In this document: one piece after another, positions 5,800 through 10,034 of the stretch
Position numbering within the stretch: position 1 is the stretch's first letter
Layout of the letters: every line of letters begins with the position of its first letter
Source of the DNA: Anaerolineales bacterium
GTDB taxonomy: Bacteria > Chloroflexota > Anaerolineae > Anaerolineales > Villigracilaceae
Assembly: GCA_025056515.1 (NCBI GenBank)
Contig: JANWWB010000410.1
Span: 1 to 10,034 of the forward strand
DNA: 10,034 nucleotides
Direction: 5' to 3'
Position numbers and translations under genes: made by a program
Notes under the pieces: generated by a model
The model's database searches: none
What the model was told of the DNA's origin: nothing
Seen by the model: only the letters and a program-made list of their open reading frames with translations

Positions 5800-6681
5800 A
5801 TGACAACTGATTCCCCTTCGCCGGAACAGCCAGCGCGCAAGAAGATGACTGTCCCGGCATTTCAGCACAAAAAAGCCCAGGGCACTCCAATCGTCATGCT
5901 GACAGCCTATGATTATCCAACTGCATTGGCGCTTGACCACGCTGGCATAGACGCCATCTTGGTGGGCGATTCGTTAGCAATGGTAGTTTTAGGCTTAGAA
6001 AACACCCTTGCTGTCAATATGGAGATGATGCTCCATCATTGTCGCGCTGTGGCGCGCGGTGCACGCGCTGCCCTGTTGATTGGCGATATGCCTTTTCTTT
6101 CCTATCAGATCTCGACTGAAGAGGCCGTCCGTAATGCCGGTCGGTTTCTTCAGGAAGGAGGCATGGACGCTGTTAAGCTGGAAGGTGGGAGAGAACGACT
6201 GGCAGCAGTGCGTGCCATTGTTCAGGCCGGCATTCCCGTGATGGGACATCTGGGCCTGACCCCCCAAGCGGTGCATCAACTGGGTGGCTTTCGCCCGCAG
6301 GGGAAATCCGCCGCGGCAGCACGCCGCTTGTTGGAAGACGCTCTCCTGCTCGAGGAAGCGGGTTGTTTTAGCTTGGTGCTCGAATCCGTCCCAGCGCCGT
6401 TGGCCGAATATATTAGCCGGCGTCTGCAAATCCCCGTGATTGGCATCGGCGCTGGAGCAGGTTGTGATGGTCAAGTGCTGGTGACGCATGACATGCTCGG
6501 CCTGTTCGACCGTTTCACGCCTCGCTTTGTCAAACGTTATGCCGACCTGCGTGCTTCCATGGAACAAGCCTTTGCTTCTTACATTGAAGAAGTCCGCAAG
6601 CGCGCCTTTCCTGCTGCCGAACACAGCCTACCCATGGATGAGGAGGAATGGCGGGCGTTCTTGGAAGGTCTGCAAGCATGA
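5800..6681 (+). CDS. panB: 3-methyl-2-oxobutanoate hydroxymethyltransferase (ketopantoate synthesis)
   Basis: PanB transfers a hydroxymethyl group from methylenetetrahydrofolate to 2-ketoisovalerate, giving ketopantoate, the first committed step of pantothenate and CoA synthesis in the cytoplasm. The 293-residue protein shows the TIM-barrel family blocks in order: TAYDYPTALALDHAGID (35-51), VGDSLAM with metal ligand D57, GDMPF with D96, KLEGG with E128, MGHLGLTPQ (148-156) and GGFRPQGK (162-169). LVLESVP follows with the catalytic glutamate E195, then IGIGAGAGCDGQVLV (214-228). It is slightly longer than E. coli PanB (264) through a short polar N-terminus and a longer C-terminus. The start is fixed by GGAGGG at 5787-5792, seven bases before ATG; the frame is open further upstream but lacks a start signal. 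It overlaps panE by 4 bases. No panC or panD is in the window. Confidence 0.97.
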   Translation: MTTDSPSPEQPARKKMTVPAFQHKKAQGTPIVMLTAYDYPTALALDHAGIDAILVGDSLAMVVLGLENTLAVNMEMMLHHCRAVARGARAALLIGDMPFLSYQISTEEAVRNAGRFLQEGGMDAVKLEGGRERLAAVRAIVQAGIPVMGHLGLTPQAVHQLGGFRPQGKSAAAARRLLEDALLLEEAGCFSLVLESVPAPLAEYISRRLQIPVIGIGAGAGCDGQVLVTHDMLGLFDRFTPRFVKRYADLRASMEQAFASYIEEVRKRAFPAAEHSLPMDEEEWRAFLEGLQA

Positions 6682-7598
6682 CTTCGATTCTGATTGTGGG
6701 AACAGGGGCGCTGGCGACTCTCTTCGCTGCGCGTCTGGCGCGCGCCGGCCTCCTGGTGACAATGCTGGGTGGATGGCGCGAGGCGCTCGATGCCCTCGCT
6801 CAAGGCGGAGCACAAATCGAAGGTCACCTCCCGCAGCCAGTTCGGACGACCGACAATCCAGCAAGCTGCGCTCCAACGAAATTGGCTTTGGTATTGGTCA
6901 AATCATGGCAAACCGACCGCGCTGCCGATTGCTTGGCGACCTGTCTTGCCCCAGACGGTTTCGCCATAACCTTCCAAAACGGCCTTGGCAACCTAGAACG
7001 ATTGCAAGCAGCACTCGGCGCCGAACGGGTTGCTGCCGGAGTAACCACGCTTGGCGCAACTCTGCTTGCCCCCGCTGTCGTTCGCTTAGCCGGAGAGGGA
7101 ACTCTCTGGCTCGAGGAAACTGCCCGCCTCGAGGAGGCAGCAACGCTCCTTACCCTAGCAGGATTCCGGGTTGAGCGCGTGCCGGACATTCGCCCGCGAC
7201 AGTGGGGAAAATTGCTGATTAACGCCGCCATTAACCCCCTGACCGCTGTTTTGCGCGTCCCAAACGGCGCTCTGCTGACCGATCCACATGCCCACGCCAT
7301 CTTGGTCAAGCTGGTTGAAGAAGCCACACAGGTCGCCGCGGCACAAGGCATCTCTCTCCCCTTTGCCGACCCGCTTCAAGCAGTGGAAGAAGTAGCGCGC
7401 CAAACGGCCGAGAATCTCTCCTCGATGTTGCGTGACGTATTGCGCAACGCTCCAACCGAAATCGATGCCATCACCGGACAAATCCTCCGTTTCGGTGCCC
7501 AGAGCGGGGTGGCTACACCATGCCATCAACAAATGTATGAATTTGTTCAGAAACGCACAACTCTTTCTTCTACTTTGCTATACGATATGCTACAATAA
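6678..7598 (+). CDS. panE: 2-dehydropantoate 2-reductase (ketopantoate reductase)
   Basis: PanE reduces ketopantoate, the product of PanB, to pantoate with NADPH. The 306-residue protein has an N-terminal Rossmann nucleotide site, VGTGALATLFAARLA, starting at residue 7. The third position of the GxGxxG pattern is alanine here (A13). LVKSWQ with K75 and FQNGLGN with N101 follow. The C-terminal helical domain has KLLINAAINPLTA with catalytic K178 and N182/N186, SSM around 248-250, and PTEIDAITG with E261, matching E. coli K176, N180/N184, S244 and E256. The ATG lies within the panB stop (ATGA), with GGAAGG at 6663-6668 nine bases upstream. This implies translational coupling of two consecutive enzymes. 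An in-frame ATG at 6648 would extend the protein by ten residues inside panB and is less likely, since the family begins at the Rossmann strand. Confidence 0.95.
   Translation: MTSILIVGTGALATLFAARLARAGLLVTMLGGWREALDALAQGGAQIEGHLPQPVRTTDNPASCAPTKLALVLVKSWQTDRAADCLATCLAPDGFAITFQNGLGNLERLQAALGAERVAAGVTTLGATLLAPAVVRLAGEGTLWLEETARLEEAATLLTLAGFRVERVPDIRPRQWGKLLINAAINPLTAVLRVPNGALLTDPHAHAILVKLVEEATQVAAAQGISLPFADPLQAVEEVARQTAENLSSMLRDVLRNAPTEIDAITGQILRFGAQSGVATPCHQQMYEFVQKRTTLSSTLLYDMLQ
7588..7596 (+). promoter_or_regulatory. Extended -10 promoter at the end of panE
   Basis: TGC TACAAT (7588-7596) matches TGnTATAAT at all but one hexamer base and overlaps the last codons of panE. No convincing -35 box precedes it. 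A start near 7603 would leave about 17 bases before the next gene at 7620, just covering its GGGAG ribosome binding site. This would let the zinc-ribbon gene and cydAB be expressed apart from panBE. Support is one motif plus position. Confidence 0.38.
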
Positions 7599-7619
7599 TC
7601 CCACCTGGGAGCAATCGCA

Positions 7620-8540
7620 ATGAATCGCTACCTTTTGATCCTTCTTCTGTTCCTCGTTGCTTTGCACCCCTTCCTGTCCTTTTCTGCCTCGGCGCAAGAA
7701 ACCCCTCGCTTGGCAAGGGCTTACGTCCAAATTTGGCCAGAGTTCGACCGGCCGGAGGTCTTGGTCATCCTAAGCCTGACACTACCCGAGCAGACCAAAT
7801 TGCCAGCAACGGTTGAATTCCGCATTCCTGCCCAAGCCGAGATTCATGCCGTCGCAGTAGCCGACCCGACGGAGGGTTTGCTTTACGCTGAATATCAGAA
7901 AACCCTCGAAGGGACGTGGACGCGGTTGAGAATTACAGCTACCACCTTGAACGTGCATATCGAGTACTACGATACCTTGATTCGCGAGGGAAACCAACGA
8001 ACAGTGACCTATCGTTGGCCAGGTGGATTTCAGGTGGATGAGTTTGTTTTGGCCTTTCAATTACCGCTTTCGGCCTCAAACTTGGTGATGACCCCTTCGC
8101 CCGCGCGCTCAGAAGTGGATGCGCATAACTTTCAAATCTACTTTACAGCTCCAATCTCTTTGCAACCCGAACAGGATTTCCGTTTCTCGGCGCGCTATCA
8201 AAAGCCTGATGATGCTTTGAGCGTCTCCCTACTACAAGTGGAGCCAGAAAAGCCGCTTACGGAGACAAGCGGTCGTTGGGTTTGGAGCGATGTCCTGCCA
8301 TGGGTGGTAGGAATCTTGGGCGTGGGTTTAATCGGGCTTGGCATCCTGGTTGGTTTGAGTTTTTGGCGTCCGGAATGGTTTTCGAAACGACCAATGAGCG
8401 TTCGGATGAAGCAAAACCGCCGACCCCGTCCGGCGGCGAAAGACCAAACCGTGGTGTACTGTCATGCTTGTGGGCGGCGTGCCCAACCTGGTGACCGTTT
8501 TTGCCGTGCCTGTGGGGAGCAATTGCGAACAGGTGATTAG
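7620..8540 (+). CDS. Unrecognised membrane protein: secreted beta-rich domain, TM helix, cytoplasmic zinc ribbon
   Basis: I do not recognise this 306-residue protein. It starts with a signal peptide (residues 1-25, strongly hydrophobic, cleavage probably after ASA at 23-25). A region of about 195 residues rich in alternating hydrophobic/polar strands and aromatic residues follows, suggesting a beta-sandwich outside the membrane. One membrane helix spans about 226-249. A very basic stretch (about 250-272, with RMKQNRRPRP) marks the cytoplasmic side. The last 30 residues form a zinc ribbon with four cysteines, C281-x2-C284 and C295-x2-C298 (CHAC and CRAC). The ATG has GGGAG at 7607-7611, eight bases upstream. 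It lies 21 bases after panE and 56 bases before cydA on the same strand, with no terminator between. A link to cytochrome bd is suggested only by position. The extracytoplasmic domain has no obvious catalytic motif. Confidence 0.85.
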   Translation: MNRYLLILLLFLVALHPFLSFSASAQETPRLARAYVQIWPEFDRPEVLVILSLTLPEQTKLPATVEFRIPAQAEIHAVAVADPTEGLLYAEYQKTLEGTWTRLRITATTLNVHIEYYDTLIREGNQRTVTYRWPGGFQVDEFVLAFQLPLSASNLVMTPSPARSEVDAHNFQIYFTAPISLQPEQDFRFSARYQKPDDALSVSLLQVEPEKPLTETSGRWVWSDVLPWVVGILGVGLIGLGILVGLSFWRPEWFSKRPMSVRMKQNRRPRPAAKDQTVVYCHACGRRAQPGDRFCRACGEQLRTGD

Positions 8541-8596
8541 GCCTCGAGTTGTTACTTTTTGCACGAATTTTCATCTAAATTGTCGAAAGGAGGCAT

Positions 8597-9994
8597 ATGG
8601 ACCCAATTGTACTTTCCCGCTTACAGTTTGCCTCAACGACGATCTTCCACTTTTTCTTCGTCCCTCTCACCTTGGGATTGGTATGGGTGGTGGCCTTTTT
8701 CCACACGATGTACTACCGTACCGGCGAAGAGAAATGGAAGCGAATGGCCAAGTTTTGGGGCAAACTTTTCCTCATTAACTTTGCTCTAGGTGTTGTGACC
8801 GGTATCGTCCAGGAATTCCAGTTCGGAATGAACTGGTCAGGCTACTCGAGGTTTGTGGGCGATATTTTCGGTGCCCCCCTGGCAATTGAAGCTCTGTTGG
8901 CGTTCTTCATGGAATCCACCTTCTTAGGCGTCTGGATTTTCGGCTGGGATCGCATCCCCAAGAAGCTGCATTTAGCTTCTATCTGGTTGGTAGCGCTCGG
9001 TTCGAATCTCTCGGCCTTGTGGATTCTAATTGCGAACTCGTTCATGCAGAATCCGGTTGGTTATGACCCGGCCAGCGTAGAAACCGGTCGGCTGGTGTTA
9101 AACGACTTTGGGGCGCTCATCTTCAACCGCAAAGCCTGGCTGGCTTTCCCTCACACGATTTTTGCCAGCCTGACAACCGCCGGTTTCTTCCTCATGGGCA
9201 TTAGCGCCTGGCATCTGGTGCGTAAGCAGAACGTGGAATTCTTCAAGCCCTCGTTCCAGATCGGCGCTGTCATGGGGCTGATTGCCGTCACTCTCACCGG
9301 CCTGGTCGGGCACTCGCAGGGTGTTGAGGTCATGCAAACCCAACCGATGAAGATGGCCTCGATTGAAGCCATTTGGTACAACGACCCGAATGAGCCGGGT
9401 TCACCTTTCTCAATTCTCACGATTGGTGACCTAAGCGGCAAGCGTGAGATCTGGACGCTGGCCGTACCGAGGTTGCTCAGCCTGATTGCATGCAACAATC
9501 TGGATTGCGAGGTGCCGGGCGTCTACCAGGTACAAGCCGAGTACGAAGCCAAATACGGCCCAGGCGACTATATCCCGTTGATGGTCTTTACGTATTGGGG
9601 CTTCCGGGTGATGTTCTATTCCGCGTTGATCATGTTGGCCATGTCCGGACTGGCCGTGTTGGCCATTATGCGAAATCGGCTCGAGCAGTTCAAATTGCTC
9701 AAGTGGTTTACCCCGGCCATGATTCTGCCGTATCTTGCTAACACCGGAGGCTGGATTGTAGCCGAAATGGGACGCCAGCCATGGATTGTGCAAGGCTTGC
9801 TGAAGACCGAAGATGCCATCTCACCGAACTTGACCGGTGGTATGGTGTTGTTTACGTTCCTAGGCTTCTTGTTGGTCTATGCCGCCCTGATGGCCGCCGA
9901 TATTTATCTGCTCGTTCGTTTTGCCAAGGCCGGCCCGGATGCAACCGATAAAGGTGTCATTGGCGAGCCGGTGGCAGTTCCCGTAGAAGCATAA
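8597..9994 (+). CDS. cydA: Cytochrome bd quinol oxidase subunit I
   Basis: Membrane subunit that oxidises quinol and carries the three hemes of cytochrome bd, reducing oxygen to water without pumping protons. The 465-residue protein starts MDPIVLSRLQFASTTIFHF, with H18 matching the conserved N-terminal heme ligand (E. coli H19). E98 and E106 in LAIEALLAFFMES correspond to E. coli E99/E107. H186 in FPHTIFA and M339 in FRVMF match the heme b558 ligands. K252 and E257 in MKMASIEAIW are quinol-site residues. E390 in WIVAEMGRQPW matches E. coli E445. Numbering agrees with E. coli up to residue 257 and then falls about 54 residues behind, which shows the short form of the Q-loop. Multiple membrane helices are evident. 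A strong AAAGGAGG at 8586-8593 precedes the ATG, only 3 bases from its end; the start matches the family. cydB follows directly. Confidence 0.97.
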   Translation: MDPIVLSRLQFASTTIFHFFFVPLTLGLVWVVAFFHTMYYRTGEEKWKRMAKFWGKLFLINFALGVVTGIVQEFQFGMNWSGYSRFVGDIFGAPLAIEALLAFFMESTFLGVWIFGWDRIPKKLHLASIWLVALGSNLSALWILIANSFMQNPVGYDPASVETGRLVLNDFGALIFNRKAWLAFPHTIFASLTTAGFFLMGISAWHLVRKQNVEFFKPSFQIGAVMGLIAVTLTGLVGHSQGVEVMQTQPMKMASIEAIWYNDPNEPGSPFSILTIGDLSGKREIWTLAVPRLLSLIACNNLDCEVPGVYQVQAEYEAKYGPGDYIPLMVFTYWGFRVMFYSALIMLAMSGLAVLAIMRNRLEQFKLLKWFTPAMILPYLANTGGWIVAEMGRQPWIVQGLLKTEDAISPNLTGGMVLFTFLGFLLVYAALMAADIYLLVRFAKAGPDATDKGVIGEPVAVPVEA

Positions 9995-10004
9995 GGAGGC
10001 CGTC

Positions 10005-10034
10005 ATGTTTGACCTGAATACGCTTTGGTTTATC
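10005..10034 (+). CDS. cydB: Cytochrome bd quinol oxidase subunit II, N-terminal fragment
   Basis: Only ten codons lie inside the window: MFDLNTLWFI, typical of the CydB N-terminus, which continues into the first membrane helix. AAGGAGG at 9993-9999 overlaps the cydA stop codon and sits 5 bases before the ATG, so the two subunits are tightly coupled. The assignment rests on these residues and on the position directly after cydA. The rest of the gene is cut off by the window edge. Confidence 0.85.
   Translation, partial: MFDLNTLWFI

Noticed and set aside
5995..6624. A 209-codon minus-strand reading frame opposite panB
   Set aside because: It is antisense to the catalytic core of panB, with no start signal and no recognisable motifs.
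6824..7351. A 175-codon minus-strand reading frame opposite panE
   Set aside because: It is a serine/arginine/alanine-rich translation typical of the reverse frame of a GC-rich gene; panE on the plus strand explains the open frame.
8549..8567. A possible Rex- or FNR-like site (TTGTTACTTTTTGCACGAA) upstream of cydA
   Set aside because: The half-sites do not match TTGTG/CACAA or TTGAT/ATCAA, and the dyad symmetry is poor. An oxygen or redox operator is attractive before cydAB but is not supported by the bases.

Overview
This is ordinary bacterial chromosome, gene-dense and mid-GC, with no mobile element, phage gene, CRISPR array, rRNA or tRNA seen. Gene content suggests a Gram-positive-like or deep-branching lineage. 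A member of Chloroflexota (class Anaerolineae or a relative) fits best: a T-box ahead of an eukaryote-like (type 2) isoleucyl-tRNA synthetase, a small YtxH-type membrane protein, a secreted/membrane protein ending in a zinc ribbon, and a short-Q-loop cytochrome bd. This placement is inference; no marker gene here settles it.

Layout. Positions 1-170 hold no gene I can support. A sigma70-type promoter (171-199) drives a complete tRNA-Ile-sensing T-box leader (about 206-483) with an AUC specifier, stem III, antiterminator and competing terminator. It controls ileS (546-3704), whose class I signature reads GVHH instead of HxGH. A strong terminator (3742-3774) closes that unit. Next is a GT4-like glycosyltransferase (3921-5078) that appears to be leaderless. 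It is convergent with a 72-residue YtxH-type protein on the minus strand (5128-5346).

The 450-base gap 5350-5799 carries the regulatory DNA for the divergent pair ytxH and panB. It contains a minus-strand and a plus-strand promoter whose -10 boxes overlap by two bases, and a second plus-strand promoter nearer panB. panB (5800-6681) and panE (6678-7598) overlap by 4 bases (ATGA) and encode two consecutive steps from ketoisovalerate to pantoate in pantothenate/CoA synthesis. Three genes then follow in the same direction: an unrecognised signal-peptide/beta-rich/TM/zinc-ribbon protein (7620-8540), cydA (8597-9994) and the first ten codons of cydB (10005 to the window end), the last two forming the cytochrome bd quinol oxidase.

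The points most worth a second look are the GVHH signature in IleRS, the interlocked divergent promoters, the repeated TTGCTG-N17 promoter design, the leaderless glycosyltransferase and the unknown zinc-ribbon membrane protein beside cydAB. I found no convincing new multi-gene system.
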